Positions 35,918-47,519 of a DNA stretch of 64,000 nucleotides are shown here, piece after piece (position 1 is the first letter of the stretch; each line of letters begins with the position of its first letter). The DNA comes from Vitellaria paradoxa (lineage: Eukaryota; Streptophyta; Magnoliopsida; Ericales; Sapotaceae): positions 51,825,947 through 51,889,946 of the forward strand of contig CM034233.1 in the NCBI GenBank assembly GCA_019916065.1. Reading direction: 5' to 3'. Under the pieces are notes generated by a model. That model was not told the DNA's origin, searched no databases, and saw only the letters and a program-made list of their open reading frames with translations. Position numbers and translations under genes: made by a program.

Positions 35918-37511
35918 TGACCGCTCTCTAATTTGGTAGTGGCTCACTCTCAAGTATAAGAGGTCCGTTGAGTTTAGTCTAGGTGAGTCCTAGGTCATCT
36001 TCCATAGGGAGCAAGAGTGTGACTAAATCTTTGGAAAACTTGGTTTCAAAAACACTTGCGAAAATCTTAAAAGAAAAGATGAAAATCTTTTTGGAGTTTT
36101 CAAATAGGGAATTGTGATGATGGTTTGAAAATTGAAAACACAATTTAAACGAAAAAAACGAAAACACGAAGATGTAAACTTTAACAAACTATGCGAATTG
36201 AACTTAAGCAAACTATGTAAATTGAAACGCTTGGCTTTAACCCAACCCTATAATGTCCTCGAAGGGATGAATTCGGATATGTATTTAAAGCAACCTAATT
36301 CTTACACCTATAATATTAGGTCAGAAGATTCAACGTTAGAAAACTCTTTCGTAAGGGGGTTCGAGATTCTAGGGTTTTGAATTTAAGTTCGAAGTCCTCG
36401 GGACATGGAATTGACCTTCATTTCGCACAAGTGTAAACAAAGTTCAATTGTATCACGGGTGGTTCATTTTCGAAAAGTAACCTAGAATAACGATCCTTAC
36501 GTTTTTACTTACAAGATAATAAACATATTGCACTTTACATTATCCAAATTCAACTCTTCGATTTCATCATGTTCCTAGATTAAAGCCAAGAAAAACCCTA
36601 GCCTAACATTGCAAAAGCATAAACGAAGCCTTTCGAAAAGGAAATCATCTTCATTATACACTCAAACATGAAAACGAAGTAGATTGAAAAGGTTTAAAGC
36701 GATTTCGAAAACAAATCAATCACAAACAAAGACTACGAAATACTACAAAGCAAAAATAAAGAACAAAACTATAGAGAATAATGAACCTTTAATTAAAACG
36801 AAGTAACAAAAGTGACTTACAAGTTAATCTTAATGTGAATGAAACAAAGCTTGAAGAACCCAAAGCGAAATCAAAACCTTAACCCTAATCTAAACTAAAC
36901 TAAGAAAAGAGAAGAAGTGTGTAGGGTTTTTTTTCCCGACCTCAGTACATCAAAAATCTACCCTTTTATATCATTACATAGTTCAAGGGTATAATGGTAA
37001 AATCACATTATAAACTTCATTCTGAACATGTGCTGGAGAGGTCATCAGGGGCGCCCATGGCTGATGGGGCGCCCGTGGCTTAGTAGTCAAAAGTGTTTGA
37101 TGAATTTCCCAACGAAACAGCCCCAAAACACCCTCTCAGCGGGCGCCCATCTGATTAAGGGTGGGACGCCCGTGGCTTATTAGTGAGGGGCGCCCGTGGG
37201 TAACCTCCACCAACTGCTCGACGAAATGCCTCTGAAACTTAACTTTTCTCCAAAAACTCCTCTCAGTGGGCGCCCACTGCTTTTGGGTGGGGCGCCATGG
37301 CCTTGTGGGGCGCCCATCAGTTCCAACTTAGCTCCTTGCCTCCTTAAGCTCATCTTTACCTCTTTTTTTCTCCATTTGATCACCAAACACCTGCAAAACA
37401 TCCACAAATATGCAAATTAGCTCGTTCATTATAAACTTATAAGATTTATGAAGATAAACACTTAAAACCCTTGCAAAATCATGATGAAATAACATTATAT
37501 GTGCTCAATCA
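35918..37511 (-). repeat. Gag-only element 3' LTR
   Basis: 1594 bp. On the plus strand it starts TGACCGCTCTC and ends GCTCAATCA. It carries a cluster of GGGCGCCC(A/G)TGG motifs at 37048-37320 and a minus-strand TATA box near 36961-36973. It differs from its partner by scattered substitutions and indels. Confidence 0.9.
36961..36973 (-). promoter_or_regulatory. TATA box in gag-only element 3' LTR
   Basis: The minus strand reads TGATATAAAAGGG; the equivalent in the 5' LTR is at 42566-42578. Confidence 0.55.
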
Positions 37512-37521
37512 CACCCCCCAT
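37512..37521 (-). other. Polypurine tract of gag-only element
   Basis: The minus strand reads ATGGGGGGTG directly next to the 3' LTR, the expected plus-strand primer position. Confidence 0.75.
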
Positions 37522-39661
37522 CCTACACATTGCTAGTCCCCGAGCAATGCATGCAACTAGACCATGGGTCACACGAACTTATGCTAGAACATCTATGACT
37601 TTACAAATTCTTTATTCAAATCAAACAAATTAACTCAAATCTACACTACCATGATGTCCATTTTATAGGAACACACGGCCACACTTAGCGCGTGAGGCAA
37701 GCCCTTTAAACCCTAGGTTCCCCTAGTGGACGAGTAAGGTCTCATGAGGTTTGCAGTGATGCTACCCACAACATCTATGGTATGGTCTCAAGGTGTCAAA
37801 AAGAGTGATTAAGGCCCACAATGACTCGAGTTAAGCCCAACAAGTTACACAATTCAAATCTATGTGTAATTCCCAAGTGCTAGCATAATGCATGTGCTAT
37901 CAAAATTGGAAAGAGCATGTGTGTAAAACAGTGTCATTCATATCAACGAGGTTCTCGAGAGCATAATCAGAAACTAAGTTTCAACTTCAAAAGCTTACAA
38001 GGTAGATCCTCATAGAAAGAAAGTCACTCATTACAGGGTTCACATCACACTATGAGCACATAACAATGCTCTTCTAGTTACAAGCACAACCACACGAATA
38101 AATGAGTGAATTGAATTGAGTTCCGAGTGGATAGCTCATATTAACAAGTTACCAATGCAATGCAAAATAGATTACACACACACAACCCACACAAGGCCAC
38201 TATAATGCAACACAAGAGTTGCTCACTTAGAATCCACTAGGTCTTTGATCCGGTTGTAACTTGGCCATGGGTAATGGTTAAACAACGAAAGGTATGGAAA
38301 TCAAAGCACATGCCTTGGGATAAATATGCTCAAGTCCACACAAGTCTCAAACCACCCATTGCCTTTCTATACCCTAACCAACAACATGAAGCTTATTCAC
38401 AAACTTACAAACTACTTTTGGGACATTCTTAGCAACTCCATTTCAAAGCATAAGTCCCACAAACAGAATGAAATTTTTTTTCTTATGTTTTTTTTTTTTT
38501 TTTTGAAAAGATGAAGAATGAACTATACAATGCATGAATTCTCATCCCAGCATTCACCCTCATTTGGCTCTCAAAAGCTTACATTCCCAACCCCACATTC
38601 CCAACTTAGACTTTGAGGCACTTTCACAACCCAAGACATGTGAGGGTTAGGCTTAAAGTGTGTGAATGGGGTGTAGGGGATATCATATATGAGGTGAACC
38701 AAGAAGAGAAAATTTTAATTCACACACTTTATTGTAAGGCTTCAAGTTGGTTCCTAAGACAATTTTATATCAAGAAAGGACAAAAAGGCCCAAAATAGCA
38801 AAGAGGGCCTAGCATCATGTTCTAAGCTCGCAAACAACTCATATGCACTAAGTGAACACTCATGCAAATGTGTGATGCAACTGGGGCATTGAAAACCAAA
38901 ATAAGGAACCACTGAGCTAAAATAATGTGCAACCCCTCATGGAAAGAATAAATGGCTCTAAAGCTCACCACTAAAGGGGTATAAGTCTCTACCTAGTCCA
39001 AAGATGCTCCATTGACCAATGTTACACAAAGTTCACTCTTAAGCACATAAGTTCTTCCGTGATAGCCAAAACTGCACAAGGTCATGACACACTCAACTTA
39101 AATTAAGTTTCCTATCAAAGCTTGAACAAGACTCACTTATCACTCTCTCACTCAAATTCACAATCAACCAAACCAAAAAGGGCCAACATGCAAGTGTTAA
39201 TGTGCTAAGTCATGTATTTAAGCTAAAAAAATGCTCAAATTTTGAAAAATTTGACAATTTTAGCACAAAGTGTCATCATGCGAACTCTACCCCCAACCTA
39301 AACTAAACACTGTCCTCAATAGAACATATGACATAAGTGGGTTTGTAGTGTGCAAAGTGAGCATAATGATGATGATGAGCATAAAGATCAATCAATATGT
39401 AACATATAGTCTAAGCATACACCCAAAAAGATAACCCTATAAGCAATAAAGAACAGCCCCCAACCTAGTTTCTACAGCACTTCCAACAACAACCAACAAC
39501 ATATATCCAAGTGTTATGCTCAAAATGTAGAAACAGAAGATGAAAATGGTGGATATTACCTCAAGAGCGTCCTTATTTGAAGAAAAGAAAAAACTATACA
39601 AGAGAAAAGGTGAGAAAGAAAATAAAAGAAAAATAAAGGGAAAATAAGACAAAAGAAAGAG
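37522..39661 (-). other. Long 3' untranslated region of gag-only element
   Basis: Non-coding, yet alignable on the minus strand with the 3' region of Athila-2 (52600-54640). Shared words include ACCTTACTCGTCCACTAGG and TTTAAAGGGCTTGC. Two extra PPT-like motifs occur on the minus strand (TTTAGGTTGGGGGTAG at 39287-39302, TAGGTTGGGGGC near 39456-39467), and a 17-T run lies at 38488-38504. No gene is present. Confidence 0.75.
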
Positions 39662-41198
39662 TTAGTATAAAAGAAAAAAATAAAAATAAGAGAAAAGAAA
39701 ATAAGAGAAAAAAATCAAACCAAAAAAATAAGAAAAATAAGAAAAAGAAAACTCTAATCTACTAAGTACAAAAGAAACAAAGAAGAATGGGTTATCCAAC
39801 ACCTCTCTATCCCATGCGTCCACAAATGGTTTACGAGATGATGTGTTCTCTTCGGACTCATGAAACACCAAAGGTGGACAGTCCTCAGGTGTAAAACACA
39901 CCAAATGATGTAAGGCCAAGTGAGATTCATGAAACCTCAGATGTGGCCATAAGGCGTGTAAGGACATGGATATGGTGGGTTCTAGCAAGCTCTCGGTGCC
40001 CAGAGAATCAGCGTACTCACCCCCAATGTCTACTTCCTCCCCCCAATGAGAATCAGTCATAGTGTGATCACTCATAATCCCCAGAGTAAGACTCTCAGAT
40101 GGGGCTAAGTCAAGAGGTGAGAGATGCGCACCACTCGCAACCTCAAGAGTGTAATGAAGTGGACTAGGATCAATCGACTCAATAATGTGCTCCTCGGGCC
40201 AGGTGACATTCAGATGCTCAAAGGGAGTCAAAAGACTCTCAATAGGGCCCATGGTGGTCTGGGTGGGTAGAGCATCAAACTTAATAGTAGAAAAGGACTA
40301 CATGTCTCCTTGACTCTCAAAAGGTGGTAAAGAAATCTCCTGAATGGGAGAGTCCACAGGGAAATGAGAAAGACACTCATCCCAAACATCACCCTTAGTG
40401 TGGTTAGGGCAATTTTCCCACTCAGGCCCTCAGTGAGTGGAACAAGGTTGGGACATGCAAAATCTGAGTAATTAGGCTCCATGCATACGCTACTGCCAAG
40501 GGATGGATCATGAGGATCAAGTGAAGTAGGAGCATACGGGAAAAAGTCAGTGTGGCTTTCAAATACATGTAATTCAAATCTAGTGTCAAGTCTTTCCCGT
40601 GGCTTGGTGTGTTCATAGAAAAAATCAAGGAATGACCATGCCTCATCCAGTGTGAGGTCAAGAAATTCCTTCCCCAAAACTATATCAAATGCCTGGTGCA
40701 ACTCATAAGACAGAGTATTGTATGATATGGCTATGATGTCCCCTAACTCTAATCCATGACTTGGGAAAGTGTCCAAAAGTATGTTAAATCTCTCCCAGCA
40801 TTTATAAAATTCTTCACCCTTCTTTTGATAAAAATTTCTAATTTGAAAGCCATGGGTGAAGGCTTGAGGAATAGGGAGGAAATGTTCAATAAAAGCTTGA
40901 TAACACTGATCCCAAGTGGTCCATTCACCAAAATCATAGCACTAGTCACCAGCCACACTTTGTAAAGACAAAGGGAAAAACATGAACCTAATTCTCTTGC
41001 TCATTCTAACATCATCACATAAACCACACACTGCCTCAAACCTATCGAGATGAAGACATGGGTCTTCCTCCTCGTGCCCGAAAAACTAGGGAAACATACT
41101 ATAGTATCTAATGTAAAATCATATCCAAACATGCCACCTAGATACTCTATGTATTCTTGGGTATCAAAAGGGCCATGTACAAGATCACCAATATCCAT
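39662..41198 (-). pseudogene. Gag of the gag-only element, frameshifted
   Basis: Minus-strand frames 41198-41001, 40958-40749, 40776-40228 and 40252-39662 follow each other. The central part is Athila-like gag: FIKRRVKNF and KCWERFN-type words, then DTFPSHGLELGDIIAISYNT, then LTLDEAWSFLDFFYEHTKP. These parallel GETFYQSWERFKTLLHSCPH and KTPEEAYEYLEFLAENA in the intact gag at 49500. The C-terminal frame is acidic and Ser/His-rich (PSPLHYTLEVASGAHLSPLD) and ends in a run of Phe/Ser/Tyr (SYFSYFFGLIFFSYFLFSYF). That run is translated from a purine-rich plus strand and may be low-complexity rather than a membrane helix. No zinc knuckle is seen. Frames break near 41090, 40770 and 40240. Confidence 0.75.
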
Positions 41199-41503
41199 GT
41201 CTAAGATCAGAAAATAAAAATGAAAACAAAATAAGAAGAGAGAAAAACTACACTAAAATGCAACCTAAGTTTACTAACATAAAAGCTAGATTATATGAAT
41301 GCAAATGACTAATTATTTTTGTTTTTTTTTCAAATATCTAAAAGAAGAAAAATCCTAAAACTAGAGAAATGAATCAAAATAAAAAATGAAATATACAAAA
41401 GAAAAGAAATAAGGAGCGATGTCACCTGGAAGTCCAAATGTAACCACACCAGAAAGTGCTTTCATCCACAAGCTCTTCGAGTTCAGCACACACACACCGT
41501 TGC

Positions 41504-41521
41504 TCCCCGGCAACGGTGCCA
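41504..41521 (-). other. Primer binding site of gag-only element
   Basis: The minus strand reads TGGCACCGTTGCCGGGGA, the tRNA-Asp site with one change from TGGCGCCGTTGCCGGGGA. Confidence 0.9.
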
Positions 41522-41527
41522 AAAACT

Positions 41528-43133
41528 TGATCGCTCTCTAATTTGGTAGTGGCTCACTCTCAAGTATAAGAGGTCAGTCAAGTTTAGTCTAGGTGAGTCC
41601 TAGGTCATCTTCCACAGGGAGCAAGGGTGTGACTAAATCTTTGGAAAACTTGGTTTCAAAAACACTTGCGAAAATCTTAAAAAGAAACGATGAAAATCTT
41701 TATGGAGTTTTCAAATAGGGAATTGTGATGATGGTTTGAAAATTGAAAACACAATTTAAATGAAAAACGAAAACACGAAGATGTAAACTTTAATAAACTA
41801 CGCGAATTGAACTTAAGCAACTATGTAAATTGAAACGCTTGGCCTTAACCCAACCCTGTAATGTCCTCAAAGGGCTGAATTTGATATGTATTTAACACAA
41901 CCTAATTCTTACACCTATAATATTAGGTCGGAGGATTCAACGTTAGAAAACTTTTTCGTAAGGGGTTTCGAGATTCTAGGGTTTGAATTTAAGTTCGAAG
42001 TCACCGGAACATGGAATTGACCTTCGTTTCGCACAAGTGTAAACAAAGTTCAATTGTATCACGAGTGGTTCATTTTCGAAAAGCAACCTAGAATAACGAT
42101 CCTTACGTTTTTACTCAGAAGATAATAAACATATTGCACTTTACATTATCTGAATTCAACACTTCAATTTCATCACGTTCCTAGATTAAAGCAAAGAAAA
42201 ACCCTAACCTAACATTGCGAAAGCATAAACGAAGCCTTTCGAAAAGGAAATCATCTTCATTATAGACTCAAACATAAAAATGAAGTAGATCAAAAAGGTT
42301 TAAGGCGATTTCGAAAACAAATCAATCACAAACAAAGACTACAAAATACTACAAAGCGAAAATAAAGAACAAAACTATAGAGAATAATGAACCATTAATT
42401 AAAACGAAGTAATGAAAGTGACTTACAAGTTAATCTTAATGCGAATGAAACAAAGCTTGAACAACCCAAAGCGAAGTCAAAACCTTAAACCTAATCTAAA
42501 CTAAACTAAGAAAGAGAAGAAGTGCGTAGGGTTTTTTTTCCGGACCTCAGTACATAAAAAATCTACCCTTTTATATCATTACATAGTTCAAGGGTATAAT
42601 GGTAAAATCACATTATAAACTTCATTCTGAACATGTACTGGAGAGGTCACTAGGGGCGCCCATGGCTGATGTGGGGCGCCCATGGCTTAGTAGTCAGAAT
42701 GTTTGATGAAGTTCCCAACGAAACTGCCCCAAAACACCCTCTCAGCGAGTGCCCATCTGATTAAGGGTGGGGTGCCCGTGGGTAGTAGGGGGCGCCCGTG
42801 GCTTAGTGAGAGGCGCCCGTGGGTAACTTCCACCAACTGCTCGACGAAATGCCTCTGAAACTTGAACTTTTCTCCAAAAACTCCTCTCAGTGGGTGCCCA
42901 TCTGCTTTTAGGTGGGGTGCCCGTGGCCTCTGTGGGGCGCCGATCAGTTCCAACTTCAGCTTTTTGCCTCATTCAGCTCATCTTTACCTCTTTTCTTCTC
43001 CATTTGATCACCAAACACCTGCAAACATCCACAAAATTAACTCACTTCATTATAACTTATAAGATTTATGAAGATAAAACACTTAAAACCCCATGCAAAA
43101 TCATGATGAAATAACATTATATGTGCTCAATCA
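41528..43133 (-). repeat. Gag-only element 5' LTR
   Basis: 1606 bp. On the minus strand it runs from TGATTGAGCACATA to GAGAGCGATCA. GGGCGCCC motifs cluster at 42650-42945, and a minus-strand TATA box lies at 42566-42578. Confidence 0.9.
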
Positions 43134-44153
43134 GCACCAGAGATTCAACAACCAGCAATTTTGGATGCTGGAGTAGTATTACAGCAATTGGCAGCAACTA
43201 TGGCCTCCATAGTAGGAGGGGCTCGAGTTGGACCCCAGTCACAAACGCAGGCAAGCCTGACCGCTTTGGAGAAATTCAGGAGGATGAAACCTCCAACGTA
43301 TGATTATGTGGCTGACATCGATGTGATGGAACAATTCTTAGAGGAATGCGAGAAGATATTAGTAGCGATGGAGATTACTGATCTTTCTACTCGCATTATG
43401 TTGACTACATTTCAGCTAGTGGGGAGGGCATCAGTTTGGTGGTCTAGTTTAAAGGACACAGGAGGATCAGCTGGTCTCACTTGGGAAAGGTTCAAGGAGA
43501 AGTTCAGGGATCACTTCTTCCCTCAATCTTTAAGGGATGCTAAGAGGGAGGAATTTGCTGGGTTGATATAAGGGACCATGATGGTATTGGAGTATGAAAG
43601 GAAATTTTCAGACTTATCAAAGTATGCGCCTGAGTTGGCCTCTACTACTTATTTGAAGTGTAGGAGATTTGAAAGAGGATTGAGACCGACTCTAAGGAAC
43701 AAAATGGTGATGTTGGGGTTGGAAGATTATGAAACTTTGGTAAATCAGGCCATGACAGTGGAAATAGATTTGAATGAAACCAAAGTCATTTATGAAAGTC
43801 AACGAGGCAAGACCATGGGAACTCAACAAGAAGAAGTTAGCAGAAAAATGATTAGAGGCAGTTCTTCAACTCCACAGGTTCAATTGTCTTACCAAGGAAG
43901 TATTGCACCCGCATCCATGGAAAGATCAAGGAGGACCTCTCAAAGGAAAATTGTATGCTTTAATTGCAGACAGGAAGGCCACAAAAGTACAGAGTGTCCC
44001 AGGAGTAAGAAACAGGTTGAATCAACAGGACCAATGAGGAGTAATCAAGTTGGAGTGAACAGGGCATGCTATGGATGTAGAGAAATGGGACATATTCAAA
44101 GATTTTGCCCTCAAAATCAGCGAGGCGCAGGAGGAAGAATGGCACAACCTTGA
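43134..44153 (+). pseudogene. Tekay gag, main part
   Basis: The gene resumes after the second GCACC. Frame 43161-43571 holds the gag core: LTALEKFRRMKPPTYD, then FLEECEKILVAM, then ASVWWSSLK and LTWERFKEKFRDHFFP. A stop and a shift at 43569-43578 precede frame 43578-44153, which has MMVLEYERKFSDLSKYAPEL, LRPTLRNKMVMLGLEDYETL and two zinc knuckles. These are CFNCRQEGHKSTEC and CYGCREMGHIQRFC, both CX2CX4HX4C. The paired knuckles agree with the Tekay/Del lineage. Confidence 0.88.
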
Positions 44154-44321
44154 CAGTGGATATAGGGAGCCTGCCCATCGACCTCCCAGTCGGTACAATA
44201 GCAGTATCAGTAGAGGAGTGTCCCACAAAGGACGATACAAGCTGGAACATCACAATAGTCGAGGGTGAACCCGCAATGACAAAGGTTTGGTTCGCCACAA
44301 AATGTTCAGCCACAGGGCAGA

Positions 44322-44851
44322 GTGTTTACAAAGGCACAGCAGGAGGCGCCAGCTGAGTCTATGGTGACAAGAGGTATTTTTCATGTCTATTCATCCAATG
44401 CCATTGTACTCTTAGACACGGGAGCAACTCATTCATTTATCGCTGCTTCTTTTGCCTATGCTTTGGGAATAAATGTTAGCCCCTTGGAATTATTTTTGTG
44501 TGTTAAGACCCCTATAGCGGGATTTTCTTCTTTGACTCAAATGTGTAAGGGGTGTGAATTAAGGGTAACCAATGTTTTGATGGGTGAGAGTTTGTCTCAA
44601 CTTTTGACATAATTGTATTGGAGATGAGAGGTTTTGATATCATACTTGGAATGGATTTGCTTATGTCCTATCAAGCTATAATTGGCTGTAATAAGCATAA
44701 GGTGACCTTAACTATACCAAAGGGGGATCAAATTCGCTTCTTTACAGACTGGTGTGAAATAAGAGAAGTGTCGCTTTTGAAAAGTCAGAGAAAAGATGAA
44801 TTGTGTAGTCCGTTTGTTTGCATGGTTATAGAAGAAGAAGACGGGGAATAG
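44322..44851 (+). pseudogene. Tekay aspartic protease, broken
   Basis: Processes the gag-pol polyprotein. The active site LLDTGATHSFIA (Asp codon at 44415-44417) is intact. The second frame (44618-44851) carries the usual GFDIILGMDLLMSYQA flap-side motif. A stop near 44612 and a gap separate the two frames. Bases 44154-44321 are the linker in shifted frames. Confidence 0.85.
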
Positions 44852-44860
44852 AGATTTGAA

Positions 44861-45871
44861 TTGCCTAGAGTTGTGAATGAATTTCCTAAGGTGTTTCCTG
44901 AAGAGATATTTGGGTTGCCACCTGAAAGGGAAGTAGAATTTTGCATTGATCTGGTTCCAGGCATCGAATCCATCTCCATTCCACCCTACAAGTTGGCACC
45001 AGCAGAGTTAGCAGAATTGAAGACGAAGGTAGAGGAATTGTTGGCTAAGGGATTCATCCAACCAAGTACTTCACCTTGGGGTGCGCCGGCATTACTTGTA
45101 ACTAAGAAAGATGGGACTTTAAGAATGTGTATTGATTACAGGAAATTGAACAGGGTGACTATCAAGAGTAGATACCCGCTACTAAGAATCAATGATTTAT
45201 TTGATTAGTTGAAGGGATCATTGGTGTTTTCGAAGATTGATCTACGATCCAAGTACCATCAAGTGAGGATAAGAGAAGAAGACATTCCAATGACAGCATT
45301 CAGGACTCAGTATGGTCATTATAAGTTTCTAGTTATGCCTTTTGGTTTGACAAATGCACTGGCAGTCTTTATAGACTTAATGAATCGAGTCTTTAAAGAT
45401 TACTTGGATGAGTTTGTGGTGGTATTCATAGATGATGTCTTGGTGTATTCTAAGTTAGAAGAGAAACATGAACAACATTTGAGGCTCGTACTACAAAGGT
45501 TAAAAGATCATCAGTTATATGCCAAGCTGAGCAAATGTGAGTTCTGGATTAAAAAGGTTAAATTTTTTGGAGATGTGGTCTCAGAGGAAGGAGTAGCAGT
45601 GGACCCATCCAAAATTGAAGCTATTTTGGAATGGTCTCAACCGAAGTCCGTATTTGAGATCCGCAGTTTCCTTGGGTTGGCAGGATACTACAGAAGGTTT
45701 GTCTCGAATTTTTCTAGATTAGTGGCCCCGCTAACTAAATTAACCCAAAAGGGGATCAAATTTGAATGGAGTGATGCATGTGAAAAATCATTTCAAGAGA
45801 TAAAAGGAAGATTGACTACTACCAGTATTAGTCATCCCAGAGAGGGGAGTCGGTTACTTGGTGTATTGTGA
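44861..45871 (+). pseudogene. Tekay reverse transcriptase, one nonsense codon
   Basis: It begins [20 protein letters not shown] and continues through [20 protein letters not shown], then [20 protein letters not shown] with the first palm motif. An in-frame TAG at 45206-45208 interrupts NDLFD / LKGS and most simply derives from CAG by a C-to-T change. The next frame starts at 45209: [15 protein letters not shown] with catalytic Asp, [12 protein letters not shown], then FIDDVLVYS with the catalytic pair (45425-45436), and the thumb with [15 protein letters not shown]. The catalytic residues are kept, so the core is damaged only by this stop and by a shift near 45850. Confidence 0.9.
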
Positions 45872-46397
45872 TGCGTCACGGGAAGGACTTGGCTGTGTTC
45901 TTATGCAAAATGGGTGAGTGGTAACTTATGGTTCAAGATAGTTGAAGAATTATGAAAAGAATTATCCAGTGCTTGATTTGGAGCTGGCAGTAGTCATTTT
46001 TGCCTTAAAGAGTTGGAGACATTACTTGTATGGTGAGAAATTTGAAGTATTCTCAGACCACAAAAGTTTGAAGTACATTTTTACTCAGAGAGACCTGAAT
46101 TTGAGGCAACAGTGGTGGATGGAATATGTGGAGGACTATGACTTTGAATTACATTATCATCCGGGCAAAGCTAATGTGGTTGCAGATGCCTTGAGCAGGA
46201 AGAGTAGAAGAACCATGGCTTGTATAGTAGCTAAAGAATGGGAAATGATGAGGACATTGAATGAGTTTGAATTGGAACTTAAACAGGGAGAGGAACAAAG
46301 GATGTTGTATATTGTTGCCACCCAGCCAGCTTTAATTAATAGAGTAACTGAGGCTCAGAAGTCAAATGAGGAAGCTAAGGATGTTTGTAATAAATAA
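45872..46397 (+). pseudogene. Tekay RNase H, broken
   Basis: The start ([16 protein letters not shown] word at about 45860-45900) is out of frame with RT. Frame 45942-46397 carries [20 protein letters not shown] with catalytic Glu, [12 protein letters not shown] with Asp, and [20 protein letters not shown] with the final His/Asp motif. Motif order and spacing are normal for chromoviruses. Confidence 0.87.
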
Positions 46398-47519
46398 AGA
46401 TCGGGTGGATATTCCGGACTGGACAGTGGGTGATGACAGAGTGGTCAAATACCAAGGGAGAATCTTTGTGCCCTCCTTAGTTAGAGAAGTTTTGAGGGAT
46501 TTTCATCATTCTAGGCTAGCAGTGCATCCGGGGGGTACAAAAATGTATCATGACTTAAAGAGGCAGTTTTATTAGCAGGAATGAAGAAGGATGTGGCGGA
46601 GTTTATTAGCAAGTGTCTAACTTGTCAGCAGGTGAAGGCAGAGCATTAAAGATCCACTAGATTGTTACAACCTTTGCCAATATCCAAGTGGAAGTGGGAA
46701 AATGTGACCATGGATTTTGCATTAGGGTTGCCAAGGACAAAAAGAGGTTGTGATGCCATATGGATGATTGTTGATCAGTTGACCAAGTCGGCTCATTTCT
46801 TGCCAATGCAAATGACGGATTCAATACTCTTTGGCCCGATTATACATTCGGGAAATTGTGAGGTTGCACGGGACGCCAGTGTCTATTGTCTCATACCGGG
46901 ACTCTCATTTCGTTTCTCGATTCTGGCAGAGTTTTCAAGCAGCCATGGGGGCAGAGTTGTGTTTCAGTACAGCTTATCATCCCCAAACTCATGGACAGTC
47001 GGAATGAATAATTCAGATTTTAGAAGACATGCTTCGAGCTTGTGTGTTGGACTTTAAAGGTAGTTGGGAGGATCATTTGCCACTGGTGGAGTTCTCTTAT
47101 AATAACAGTTACCAGGCTAGCATTGAAATGGCACCATTTGAGGCACTGTATGGAAGACCATGTAGATCCCTGGTGTGTTGGACACAAGTTGGAGAAGCGG
47201 CCATGATTGAGCCAGAGTTAGTTCAGGAAACTAATGTGAAGATCAAGGTAATTAGGTAAAGACTGGAGACAGCACGTAGTCGCTAGAAAAGTTATGCAAA
47301 TCAAAGAAGGAGACCCTTGGAGTTTCAGGTGGGAGATCACGTATTCCTAAAGGTGTCACCATAGAAGGGACAGTATAGATTTAGCAAACGAGGGAAGTTA
47401 TCTCCTAGATACATTGGCCTATTTGAAATACTAGCCACGAGTTGGAAAGGTTGCTTACCGGTTGGCCCATTACCATCCTAACTGTCCGGTAGTGCACGAT
47501 AACTCTTTCATGTCTCTAT
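46398..47519 (+). pseudogene. Tekay integrase, broken and split
   Basis: The zinc-binding N-terminus spans 46366-46640: FHHSRLAVHPGGTKMYHDL, then CLTCQQ, with a stop in QFY-stop-QEMKK-type context near 46573. The core starts in frame 46662: ENVTMDFALGLPRTKRGCD with the first Asp. It then changes frame near 46840, with the DSHF-type second Asp and the QSE catalytic region out of frame at about 46895-47010. Frame 47029-47259 continues with DFKGSWEDHLPLVEFSYNNS and FEALYGRPCRS. The C-terminal part 47260-47519 is frameshifted and ends at TCTAT, where Athila-2 inserted. Confidence 0.87.

Larger units (their letters stand above)
35918..43133 (-). mobile_element. Gag-only (TR-GAG-like) Athila relative
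   Basis: 7216 bp with LTRs of about 1.6 kb, a tRNA-Asp-type PBS and a PPT, all on the minus strand, and perfect TSD GCACC (35913-35917, 43134-43138). The 4.0-kb interior codes only for a degenerate Athila-type gag followed by long non-coding DNA. There is no protease, RT, RNase H or integrase, so it must rely on another element for replication. Its 3' region is homologous to that of Athila-2, a plausible partner family. Confidence 0.9.

Noticed and set aside
37180..37420. Overlapping frames on both strands in the GGGCGCCC cluster (also 42687-43114)
   Set aside because: GC-rich LTR repeats give open frames on both strands; no protein motif and no conservation between the two LTRs.
39437..39760. 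Phe/Ser-rich hydrophobic minus-strand frames that look like membrane proteins
   Set aside because: They derive from a purine-rich low-complexity plus strand (GAAAA repeats), so hydrophobicity is a composition effect.
40422..40661. Second minus-strand frame overlapping gag of the gag-only element
   Set aside because: Alternative-frame shadow of the 40228-40776 gag segment, which has the family match.
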